Assembly (NCBI GenBank): GCA_016190785.1
Contig: JACPPX010000090.1
Coordinates: forward strand, 1 to 6,151
Source of the DNA: Chloroflexota bacterium
GTDB taxonomy: Bacteria; Chloroflexota; Anaerolineae; UBA7937; JACPPX01
Reading direction: 5' to 3'
Length of the DNA: 6,151 nucleotides
The position numbers and the translations under genes were made by a program. Positions 1 through 5,765 of this stretch are shown here, one piece after another. The notes under the pieces were generated by a model that worked only from the letters and a program-made list of their open reading frames with translations, did no database searches and was not told where the DNA came from. The first letter of the stretch is position 1; each line of letters begins with the position of its first letter.

Positions 1-669
1 ACCAGTGGCACTCTGTCGATGGTAGGCTACGGCGGTGGGGATGTATACACAACGGTACCCGGAGAGTTGCCCCCGCCAGGCCAAATCCACGTCCTCACAA
101 TAACTGAAAAAACCCTCGTCAAATATTTTCCCGTCAGCATCGACCACTGCTTCCAGCATAGAGCGACGGAAAAGAGAAGCCGCCCCCCCAGGCCCAAAAA
201 CGAATTCTTCGCGGTCGAACTGGCCGTTGTCCTTCTGCCAAACCCCGCGGTTTCCGGGGAGACCGCTTTTGGTATAAAAATCCCCGGCGGCGTTAATAAC
301 CCCCTGATCCCCCCAGAGTAATAACTTGGGGGTGGCCATCCCCGCCTCGGGGTGACGCTCCAAACCAGCCACCAGTTCGGCCAGCCAGCGGGTATCCACC
401 TCCACATCGTTGTTAACCAGAGCGACGAAATCGCCCTGCGCGCCCTCGATCCCTCTGTTCACCGCATAAGCAAAGCCATGGTTCCTGCCCAAGGGGATCA
501 CTTTCACCCACGGATAATCTCTAGACAACAAATCCCGGGAATTGTCGGTTGACCCATTATCAACCAGGATCACTTCCTGCGGGGGTTGGAGTTGCTTTTG
601 CAGTGGGTCCAGACAAAATGGCAAAAGGTCGGCCCGGTTCCAGTGGGGGATGACTACGCTTACGCCCAT
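1..669 (-). CDS. Family 2 glycosyltransferase, rhamnosyltransferase-like, C-terminus cut by window edge
   Basis: The minus frame starting at ATG 669-667 stays open to base 1 and gives 223 residues with no stop, so the gene is partial at its 3' end. The N-terminus shows the GT-A sugar-nucleotide-binding start (VVIPHWNR, residues 5-12) and VDNGSTDNS (36-44). Next come NND at 86-88, which takes the place of the metal-binding DXD, GPGGAASLFRR (159-169), which is the acceptor-side loop, and FSYCEDVDLAWR (188-199), which contains the ED catalytic-base motif. YHRQSATG at the edge (216-223) matches the His-containing segment of GT2 rhamnosyltransferase-like proteins. The enzyme would transfer a sugar from a nucleotide donor to a surface glycan on the cytoplasmic face. 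Its start shares one base with the rmlD stop (TGATG), and a GGGAG Shine-Dalgarno lies 8 bases upstream at 678-682, so the two are translationally coupled. Rhamnose as the donor sugar is inferred only from this pairing. Family assignment is sure; acceptor is unknown. Confidence 0.93.
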   Translation of the reverse strand, partial: MGVSVVIPHWNRADLLPFCLDPLQKQLQPPQEVILVDNGSTDNSRDLLSRDYPWVKVIPLGRNHGFAYAVNRGIEGAQGDFVALVNNDVEVDTRWLAELVAGLERHPEAGMATPKLLLWGDQGVINAAGDFYTKSGLPGNRGVWQKDNGQFDREEFVFGPGGAASLFRRSMLEAVVDADGKIFDEGFFSYCEDVDLAWRGQLSGYRCVYIPTAVAYHRQSATG

Positions 670-1496
670 CAGGTCCGCTCCCGGAAGTAGGCAGCCAAGG
701 CTTCCTCCCAGGGGCGGAGGGTGATGCCCAAGGCCGCGGCTTTTATATTGGCCAGGATGGCGTGTAGCGGGGGTTGGGCCGGGCGTTGGTATTCGGTGCT
801 GGGGTGCAGAGGGTAATCAGATTTTCCGGCCAGTTCTAATATTTTTCTGGCCCATTGGTAGCGGGAACAGTAACCAGAGTTAGTAAGGTGAAAAATGCCA
901 TAATCATTGTGGGCCAGCAAGCGCCGGATTCCCGCGGCGAGATCCCAAGTATAGGTAGGGGATCCGACTTGGGTAGTAACCATATGCATCTCCGGCTGCC
1001 CTTCGGCACGGCGGAGGGTCTTCTCCACAAAGTTTTTATTACCGGGGCCATATAGCCAAGCAGAACGCACAATGTAAAACTGGGTAAGGAGATCCTGGAT
1101 TTGCTTCTCCCCCTCTAATTTCGAGCGGCCGTAAACATTGATGGGGCGAGGAGGATAATCCTCCGGATAGGGCTCAGCACGCTGGCCGTCAAAAACATAA
1201 TCGGTGGAGATGTAAACCAGAGGTGCTCTGATTTTTTGGCAAGCCTGAGCCACCCGCTGCGTCCCCTGGCTGTTGATTTCAAAAGCCTCATCGGGGTGGA
1301 GCTCGCACTCGTCGACATCGGTCATCGCCGCGGTGTGGATCACCAAATCCGGTCGGAGGGCAGCAAGTCGTTCTGCCGCCTGGTCACTGCGGATATCAAG
1401 ATCTGCCTTGGTGAGGGCCAGGGTTTCCTCGTCGCCAAAGATTGCTAGCAGGCTACGGCCCAGTTGTCCCCCGGCCCCAGTGATCGCTACTCGCAT
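669..1496 (-). CDS. rmlD: dTDP-4-dehydrorhamnose reductase (RmlD)
   Basis: 275 residues, a little shorter than the roughly 300 of the E. coli enzyme. It is an extended short-chain dehydrogenase that reduces dTDP-4-dehydro-L-rhamnose to dTDP-L-rhamnose with NAD(P)H, the last step of dTDP-rhamnose synthesis in the cytoplasm. The Rossmann loop GAGGQLG is at residues 7-13 and HTAAMTDVDECE at 54-65. The catalytic STDYVFDG is at 97-104, the YGRSK active-site Tyr/Lys are Y122 and K126, and RSAWLYG is at 144-150. The substrate-side GSPTYT is at 178-183 and a C-terminal RPAQPPLHA follows at 238-246; the family more often has Ser in that last segment. It is followed directly by an overlapping glycosyltransferase, as in surface-polysaccharide clusters. 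rmlA, rmlB and rmlC are not in the window. The start at 1496 has no Shine-Dalgarno but lies close behind a TATAAT. A different 4-ketosugar reductase of the same family is the only real alternative. Confidence 0.93.
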   Translation of the reverse strand: MRVAITGAGGQLGRSLLAIFGDEETLALTKADLDIRSDQAAERLAALRPDLVIHTAAMTDVDECELHPDEAFEINSQGTQRVAQACQKIRAPLVYISTDYVFDGQRAEPYPEDYPPRPINVYGRSKLEGEKQIQDLLTQFYIVRSAWLYGPGNKNFVEKTLRRAEGQPEMHMVTTQVGSPTYTWDLAAGIRRLLAHNDYGIFHLTNSGYCSRYQWARKILELAGKSDYPLHPSTEYQRPAQPPLHAILANIKAAALGITLRPWEEALAAYFRERT

Positions 1497-1514
1497 TTTT
1501 GTTCGTTTGTGCTG

Positions 1515-1520
1515 ATTATA
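1515..1520 (-). promoter_or_regulatory. Probable -10 box for rmlD and the glycosyltransferase
   Basis: A perfect TATAAT on the minus strand lies 18 bases before the rmlD start codon. No convincing -35 is visible at 16-18 bases spacing (TTCCCC at 17), and TG stands one base too far upstream for a strict extended -10. Transcription would begin near 1508, giving a leader of about 12 bases without a ribosome-binding sequence. The rest of the 1497-1646 spacer shows no clear terminator hairpin for the upstream transporter gene, so read-through is possible. Confidence 0.5.
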
Positions 1521-1646
1521 GGCATATCTGCAAGCCAGGGGAAATCACCAATAGCTAGAGACTAGGATTTCGACGGATGCTCAAAACCATGGGGAACATC
1601 ACACCCTGGGAAGCACTGGCCTAAAGTCGGGACAATCGCTAAGGAG

Positions 1647-2936
1647 TTAATCCAAGAGCAGCAGCTTGTGGTATCGCCAGGATCGCCAGGCACTGGCTAC
1701 CGCCAGGAGGAGGACGATAGTGGCCACAAAAGCCATCACCGGCAGGATCCCGAAGGTATCCGCCGCGGCTCCGATAGTGAGCATGGGGAGAATACCTATC
1801 CCGTTGGCGAACATAAAATAGAGGGCCAGCACCCTCCCACGCATCTCTTCCGGGGTCCGCTCCTGGACCAGAGTCTGGGCCGGAATGTTGACTGCCGCCA
1901 TCTCCGCCCCTAGGAAAAATGAGAGAAGGCTGACCATAGTAATAACTGGAAAATCGGGGGAACGGGCGGCCCGTCCGGATACCCAGGTCAAAATCAATAG
2001 GGTGAGGGCCAAAGCCAATAGCCCACCGTTGGTCAGAACCTGGCGGGGGACTAGATGGCCAAATCGCCCCATGAGGATGATGGTGAGGAAAACCCCGATA
2101 CCGGCCGGGGCAAAAACTAGGACCGCGTCTTCAGCGGGAAGATGCAGCACCCGGGTGGCAAAACCGGGGGCGAGGAGAGCCATTATCAAAATGAGGGTGA
2201 TTACCAGGCTGGATTGGAGTATGGCCAAGTACACCGGGTGGTGGGAGGTGACAAAACGCCAACTCTCCATTATCTCCTCCCAGACGCGACGGATGGCTCG
2301 GGCTTGGGAGTTCTTGCGCGGGCGAGGAACATCGCGGGGGATGAAGAATACCAGCAGGGTGGCCAGGAGGTACATTACTCCAATCACCAGGAAGGAACGG
2401 GGTACACCCAAAATTTTGACCGCCAGGGGAGCGAGGATCACCAGCCCGGCCATCTGAGTGACGATAAGAGTGAGGTTGAAAAGGGCGTTGGCGGAAAGCA
2501 ATTTATGGCCTTTCCCCACTACTAGGGGTAAGGCTGCCACCTCGGCGGGGACGAAGAACTGGCCGATGGCCGAGGCCAGAAAAGTCAAAATATAGATGGC
2601 CAAAAGCAGGTAAAGCCCCTCGGGGAGAACCCGGAGGGCCAAGATGTATCCCAGGACAATTACCGTGCGCAGGGCATTGCTGGCCACCAGCACCCAGGCC
2701 TTGGGGAGCCGATCCACCACCACCCCGGCCAGGGGGCTGAAGAAAACCGCAGGGAGGGTGAAGGCCAAGATCATAATCGCGATTTGGATGCTGGAGCGGG
2801 TGAGTTTCTCAATGAGGACAATCTGTACGAACTGGATACCGTGATAGGCAGTCAGGGCTACCGCCTGAGCGCTCCACAGGAGCATGAAGTTTCGGTTGCG
2901 GAAAAGGGGGAGGAAACCTTTTTGGGCTTCGACCAT
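1647..2936 (-). CDS. MFS efflux transporter, DHA3/EntS-like (MFS_3) family
   Basis: 429 residues from ATG 2936, with a TTG directly before it at 2939. It is a 12-helix major facilitator of the cytoplasmic membrane and probably a proton-driven drug or small-molecule exporter. The start RNRNFMLLW (13-21) is typical of this family. The loop between helices 2 and 3 carries the motif-A remnant GVVVDRLPK (71-79). A charged central loop at about 201-226 splits two bundles of six helices. NIPAQTLVQERTPEEMRGR (350-368) is the matching loop of the second half and a hallmark of EntS/MefA-like exporters. Helices are rich in Leu, Ile and Val throughout, and the length is normal. It follows the DUF951 gene with only three bases between TAG and ATG, so the two are co-translated. 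No substrate can be read from the sequence; the nearby rhamnose genes do not show that it moves glycans. Confidence 0.92.
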   Translation of the reverse strand: MVEAQKGFLPLFRNRNFMLLWSAQAVALTAYHGIQFVQIVLIEKLTRSSIQIAIMILAFTLPAVFFSPLAGVVVDRLPKAWVLVASNALRTVIVLGYILALRVLPEGLYLLLAIYILTFLASAIGQFFVPAEVAALPLVVGKGHKLLSANALFNLTLIVTQMAGLVILAPLAVKILGVPRSFLVIGVMYLLATLLVFFIPRDVPRPRKNSQARAIRRVWEEIMESWRFVTSHHPVYLAILQSSLVITLILIMALLAPGFATRVLHLPAEDAVLVFAPAGIGVFLTIILMGRFGHLVPRQVLTNGGLLALALTLLILTWVSGRAARSPDFPVITMVSLLSFFLGAEMAAVNIPAQTLVQERTPEEMRGRVLALYFMFANGIGILPMLTIGAAADTFGILPVMAFVATIVLLLAVASAWRSWRYHKLLLLD

Positions 2937-2939
2937 CAA

Positions 2940-3179
2940 CTACCTGCTAAAACTTGGGGATTTCGCTGGACTCGCCTCGGCGCGGGCGGGGGAAAGGATG
3001 CTCAGCAGCCTTTTTTGAAATCGGGAGCGAGGAAGAAGGACTCTTCGACCACAACCCTGACAAACCAGCCCAATGTCCGCCCCCAGCCGCACCACCTCCC
3101 AATCAGTGCTGCCGCAGGGATGCTTCTTGCGCAGGCGGACTATATCTCCCAACCTTATGTCCTGCTCCACTTTTTGCAT
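2940..3179 (-). CDS. DUF951 family small protein
   Basis: 79 residues; the family is usually about 60-70, so there is a short Ala/Ser/Pro-rich tail after residue 62 that looks unstructured. The family core is plain: DIRLGDIVRLRKKHPCGS (7-24), WEVVRLGADIGLVC (27-40) and CQGCGRRVLLPRSRF (40-54). Cys22, Cys40 and Cys43 together with His20 could form a small zinc knuckle. The fold is expected to be an SH3-like barrel with possible nucleic-acid contact, but no function is established for the family. In Bacillus and Streptococcus a DUF951 gene lies close to ychF near the origin, from memory; here its partner is instead an MFS transporter. The ATG at 3179 has no Shine-Dalgarno and sits about 17 bases behind a TATAAT. 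Identity is confident, function unknown. Confidence 0.9.
   Translation of the reverse strand: MQKVEQDIRLGDIVRLRKKHPCGSTDWEVVRLGADIGLVCQGCGRRVLLPRSRFQKRLLSILSPARAEASPAKSPSFSR
2942..2947 (-). promoter_or_regulatory. Ribosome-binding site deciding the transporter start
   Basis: GCAGGT on the minus strand lies inside the last codons of the DUF951 gene. AGGT ends 5 bases before ATG 2936 but only 2 bases before TTG 2939, which favours ATG as the true start even though TTG and ATG are adjacent and in frame. Confidence 0.55.
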
Positions 3180-3196
3180 CGCTAAATTGAGTGCGG

Positions 3197-3205
3197 ATTA
3201 TATCA
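3197..3205 (-). promoter_or_regulatory. Extended -10 promoter for DUF951-MFS operon
   Basis: The minus strand reads TGATATAAT, an exact extended -10 (TGnTATAAT). At 17 bases spacing the -35 position reads AGCAGA, which is not a match. The start of transcription would be near 3190, leaving a leader of about 11 bases before ATG 3179 with no Shine-Dalgarno. Confidence 0.6.
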
Positions 3206-3245
3206 TACCCTCTTTCCCCTCTGCTACCTCGCCCGGAAACGGCTG

Positions 3246-3254
3246 TGTTATAAT
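3246..3254 (+). promoter_or_regulatory. Extended -10 promoter for M50 protease operon
   Basis: The plus strand reads TGTTATAAT, again an exact extended -10 with no recognisable -35 (ACCTCG at 17 bases spacing). It points away from the DUF951 promoter, and the two expected -35 positions abut near 3225. Transcription would start about 3261 and give a leader of about 25 bases that contains GGAG. Confidence 0.6.
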
Positions 3255-3274
3255 CCAATATACTCGGTTATCCT

Positions 3275-3278
3275 GGAG
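3275..3278 (+). promoter_or_regulatory. Ribosome-binding site for the GTG start of the M50 protease
   Basis: GGAG ends 7 bases before GTG 3286. An in-frame TGA at 3280-3282 rules out any earlier start, so GTG is the first possible codon. The ATG at 3279 is in another frame, directly abuts the GGAG, and leads to a stop after 15 codons. Confidence 0.7.
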
Positions 3279-3285
3279 ATGACAG

Positions 3286-3927
3286 GTGCTTTTTGGATCC
3301 TTAACCATTTCCGCCCTGATTGCTAATGCCGTGGCTCTCCTTTTGGCCATCGATGTCCATGAATTTTCCCATGTGCTCATCGCCAACCAATTGGGAGATG
3401 CCACCGGAAAACGCATGGGCCGGCTGACCCTCAACCCCCTAGTGCACCTCGATCCGCTGGGGACGCTTATGCTTTTAATCGCCCGTTTTGGATGGGGGAA
3501 ACCGGCCCCGGTGAACCCCTATAACCTGCGCAATGGCCCGCGGGCGGGGATGGCCATGGTCGCCGCCGCTGGCCCTCTCTCCAACCTCTTCGCCGCCGCC
3601 CTTCTGGCGGTGCCCCTGCGTCTGGAATTGGTCCCCTTTGCCGCCGGAAGCCGTATCCTCCCTTCATTATATGAGTTGCTTTCCGTGGCCATCTTGATCA
3701 ATGTCATCTTGGCGGTTTTCAACCTGTTGCCCATCGCCCCCCTGGACGGATTCCGGGTGCTGGTCTGGTTTCTACCCTCCAGATATTCGGCGGCTCTGGG
3801 CCAACTGGAATACTACGGGCCGGTGATCCTGCTTTTCCTCATTTCCCTGGGCTTCTTCGGATTTAATTTCTTGGGATTGATCCTGGGTGAGCCGGTGCGG
3901 CTTTTGCTAACCTTAATCCTGGGCTAA
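3286..3927 (+). CDS. Site-2 protease family (M50) membrane metalloprotease
   Basis: 213 residues from GTG, the normal size for the short single-domain members without PDZ or CBS domains. It is an intramembrane zinc peptidase. The first helix carries HEFSH at 25-29 (the HExxH zinc and catalytic motif, with Glu26 as general base). GRLTLNP (45-51), FGWGKPAPVNP (68-78) and AAGPLSN (94-100) are the conserved middle of the family. NLLPIAPLDG (146-155) brings the third zinc ligand, Asp154. Hydrophobic segments lie at about 6-24, 54-67, 88-110, 130-150 and 177-200. All catalytic residues are present, so it should be active, but the substrate is unknown. Relatives such as SpoIVFB and RseP cut membrane-bound regulators; none is next to it here. 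It is the first gene of a tight plus-strand set, followed after 20 bases by a lipoprotein with its own zinc-protease motif. Confidence 0.93.
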   Translation: MLFGSLTISALIANAVALLLAIDVHEFSHVLIANQLGDATGKRMGRLTLNPLVHLDPLGTLMLLIARFGWGKPAPVNPYNLRNGPRAGMAMVAAAGPLSNLFAAALLAVPLRLELVPFAAGSRILPSLYELLSVAILINVILAVFNLLPIAPLDGFRVLVWFLPSRYSAALGQLEYYGPVILLFLISLGFFGFNFLGLILGEPVRLLLTLILG

Positions 3928-3947
3928 TCTGTGGACAAGGAGGAGGA

Positions 3948-4583
3948 ATGTGTTGGTATAGGAGTGGGGGACTATTCTCCCTAATTTTTATACTAGCCGC
4001 TTGCCAGCCCACGGCGACACCCTCGCCCACTTCTGGGCCCCCAACTTCGACGATGCCCACTTCCACCCCCGGGCCACTAACTTTTGTCCTGCCTTCCCCA
4101 GTGACTCCCTTTGCCATCGACCGTTTCGGAGAGCCGGAGACCGATGCCGCCACCCAGCTCCTGGATTGCCACCCCCGACTGCCCGTCCTCGCGGAATATG
4201 TAGAAATGCTCCAGGAGGTGGAGGTGCAATACGCGGAAGGGGATCAGCCGGGGTACACCTATGCCGGGCAATCGACAGGGAAAACGATAGTGGTCTGGAC
4301 CGATGTCGCCGACCCCTGCGAGGTCATCCTCCACGAGGTCATGCACTCCTTGCAGGCTTTAAACCGTTTGGATGTGAGTGACTTCCCGGTGGAAAACCCG
4401 GATTTTGCCGCGGAATTCAGCACCCGCTACCAGGACAACCCTACGGAGGCCTATGCCTTCTATGCCGAATTCGCCATCTGCGGGAATTACTCCTGCCTGG
4501 GGACCTCGGGGGAAAATGTGTGCGGGATCGAGGAGGATCTCCGCTCCTACTATCCCTGGTTTGACTATTCAGCTTGCTCTTGA
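3948..4583 (+). CDS. Lipoprotein with HExxH putative zinc metallopeptidase domain
   Basis: 211 residues. The signal peptide ends in LAAC (16-19), a lipobox with Cys19 as the lipidated residue, so the mature protein is anchored on the outer face of the membrane. Residues 20-45 are a Pro/Thr/Ser tether. The domain after it has HEVMH at 129-133 (His129, Glu130, His133). A later helix, NPTEAYAFYAEFA (164-176), could supply the third ligand from Glu167, resembling the glutamate helix of gluzincins and of ImmA/IrrE-like domains. The six cysteines of the mature domain after Cys19 (74, 124, 178, 183, 192, 210) fit three disulfides in an exported protein. A strong AAGGAGGAGGA ribosome site covers 3937-3947 just before ATG. 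I do not recognise a named family. Protease activity is inferred from the motif; a carbohydrate-binding or structural role is possible. It sits between the M50 protease and the TyrA-like gene. Confidence 0.85.
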   Translation: MCWYRSGGLFSLIFILAACQPTATPSPTSGPPTSTMPTSTPGPLTFVLPSPVTPFAIDRFGEPETDAATQLLDCHPRLPVLAEYVEMLQEVEVQYAEGDQPGYTYAGQSTGKTIVVWTDVADPCEVILHEVMHSLQALNRLDVSDFPVENPDFAAEFSTRYQDNPTEAYAFYAEFAICGNYSCLGTSGENVCGIEEDLRSYYPWFDYSACS

Positions 4584-4594
4584 ATCGAGGAAAA

Positions 4595-5560
4595 ATGGAA
4601 AACAAGAAATTGACCATTATCGGCACGGGATTGGTTGGCGGCTCTCTGGGTTTGGCTCTCAAGGAAAGCAAAGCCCCCTTTCGAATTGTAGGCCACGACC
4701 GGGAACTGGGGGTGGCCAAAAAGGCCCAGGGTCGGGGGGCAGTGGATGCGGCGGAGTGGAATCTCATCTCCGCCCTGGAGGGGGCCGCGCTTGTTTTTAT
4801 TGCCACTCCCCTGCCGGGAGTAAAAGAGGTCCTGGAGAAAGGGGCAAAATATTTCCTGCCGGGGGCGATCATCACCGACACCGCTCCGGCCAAAGAGAAA
4901 GCCCTGGAGTGGTCTAAAGAATTCCTGCCGCGGGAGGTGCACTTTATCGGCGGTCATCCCATCCTTTCTGAATCGGGGAAGGGGATAGATGCCGCCCAAG
5001 CGGAGCTTTTCCGGGGCAAAACCTGGTGCCTGGTTCCGGCGGCAGATGCTGACCCGGCGGCGGCCCAGTTCCTGGCGCAAATGGTGCAGGGGTTAGGGGC
5101 CCAGCCCTTCTTTATGGATGCGGCGGAGCATGATGGCCAGGTAACCGCCCTGGAGCACCTCCCTCCCCTCCTGGCCGCGGCCCTTTTTCACATCGCCTGT
5201 TATTCTCCCGCCTGGCGAGATATGGCCCGTCTGGTCTCCTCGACTTTTCAACAGGCCACTAACCTTGCGGAGCAAGACCCCGAGTCTCTCAGCCAGCTGG
5301 CCCTTTCCAATCCGGAGAACCTCTCGCGCTGGATAGAGATTTTGATCGCGGAACTCCGCAGGGTGCAAGCCTTGCTTAACCAGAAGAAAGTCGACTCGCT
5401 CAAGGAACTATTTGCTGACCCCACCGAGAACCGGGAAAGATGGCTGGCCCGGGCCCGCGCCGACGAAGAGGCCCTGTCCCGTGGCTTAGAAGAGGCCGGT
5501 CAGGCGGGGACCCTGGGCGGGCTATTCGGCTACCGCCCCCGCCGTCCGGGGAAAGAGTAA
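4595..5560 (+). CDS. Prephenate/arogenate dehydrogenase family protein (TyrA-like, divergent)
   Basis: 321 residues from ATG 4595. GAGG at 4587-4590 precedes it, and in-frame TTG codons further up overlap the lipoprotein end. The family makes 4-hydroxyphenylpyruvate (or tyrosine) from prephenate (or arogenate) with NAD(P)+ in the cytoplasm. The N-terminal Rossmann domain shows GTGLVGGSLG (10-19), Asp35 after the second strand (NAD preference) and ATPLPG (70-75). FIGGHPI (117-123) carries His121, the hydride-transfer His of the family. The helical C-terminal dimer domain begins near 177 with EHDGQVTALEHLP and continues with WRDMARL (207-213). Three usual motifs are altered: TDxGSVK reads TDTAPAK (94-100), HPIAGTE reads HPILSES, and SHLPH reads EHLPP. 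No ACT or chorismate-mutase domain is present. Its neighbours are proteases, not aromatic synthesis genes. Fold assignment is strong; prephenate as substrate is uncertain, hence no symbol. Confidence 0.88.
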   Translation: MENKKLTIIGTGLVGGSLGLALKESKAPFRIVGHDRELGVAKKAQGRGAVDAAEWNLISALEGAALVFIATPLPGVKEVLEKGAKYFLPGAIITDTAPAKEKALEWSKEFLPREVHFIGGHPILSESGKGIDAAQAELFRGKTWCLVPAADADPAAAQFLAQMVQGLGAQPFFMDAAEHDGQVTALEHLPPLLAAALFHIACYSPAWRDMARLVSSTFQQATNLAEQDPESLSQLALSNPENLSRWIEILIAELRRVQALLNQKKVDSLKELFADPTENRERWLARARADEEALSRGLEEAGQAGTLGGLFGYRPRRPGKE

Positions 5561-5564
5561 ATTC

Positions 5565-5580
5565 AGGGGAACAGGCCCCT
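5565..5580 (+). terminator. Weak hairpin after the TyrA-like gene, possible terminator
   Basis: AGGGG at 5565-5569 pairs with CCCCT at 5576-5580 around a 6-base loop, 4 bases after the stop codon; a second CCCCT at 5581-5585 is an alternative partner. There is no T run behind it, so intrinsic termination is doubtful. Confidence 0.22.
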
Positions 5581-5637
5581 CCCCTACAATCAGAGCCGGG
5601 GGTATTGCCACTCAACATCCAAGGAGGGACTAGGGAG

Positions 5638-5678
5638 ATTCTTCCCGACAAAGTCGGGTCTGCGTCGGGACTCAGAAT
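5638..5678. repeat. MITE-like motif with ATTCT/AGAAT outer arms and nested stems
   Basis: The outer arms ATTCT (5638-5642) and AGAAT (5674-5678) flank TCCCGAC (5643-5649) and GTCGGGA (5664-5670). An inner GTCGGG (5653-5658) can pair with the same left arm, so two hairpins are mutually exclusive. On the minus strand the ends read TGTCATTCTGAG and GAAGAATCTC. I recall these as the ends of a short repeat found many times in diverse bacterial genomes, Chloroflexota among them; copy number here cannot be seen. Confidence 0.5.
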
Positions 5679-5742
5679 GACAGACTTCTATCACCCTTGC
5701 CTGTTGAAGCAGTGACGGCCTGCGAAGGCAGGTCCCGCCCTT

Positions 5743-5765
5743 GCCCTGGATTTCAAATCCAGGGC
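5743..5765. repeat. Perfect 11-base-arm palindrome
   Basis: GCCCTGGATTT (5743-5753) and AAATCCAGGGC (5755-5765) are exact reverse complements around a single C at 5754. It lies about 50 bases upstream of the -35 box at 5815. No T run follows on the plus strand, so it is not a standard terminator. It could be part of the repeat element or an operator. Confidence 0.75.

Noticed and set aside
27..407. A 126-codon minus-strand open frame overlapping the glycosyltransferase, which at first suggested a frameshift near the run of seven C at 183-189
   Set aside because: The glycosyltransferase frame reads through this stretch intact with all family motifs on both sides; the other frame is a shadow.
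1497..1646. Rho-independent terminator or small RNA between the transporter and rmlD
   Set aside because: Only short imperfect complementarity is visible and there is no T run in the direction of transcription.
1885..2457. A 190-codon plus-strand open frame antisense to the transporter
   Set aside because: Arg/Thr-rich translation without any domain, lying wholly opposite a clear MFS gene; no ribosome site.
3279..3326. A 15-codon ORF starting at ATG 3279 that overlaps the M50 start, as a possible leader peptide
   Set aside because: The ATG directly abuts the GGAG with no spacing, and the ORF has no regulatory codon run or attenuator hairpin.
4378..4917. Overlapping frames on both strands across the junction of the lipoprotein and TyrA-like genes
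   Set aside because: They straddle two well-supported genes, have low-complexity composition and no family features.
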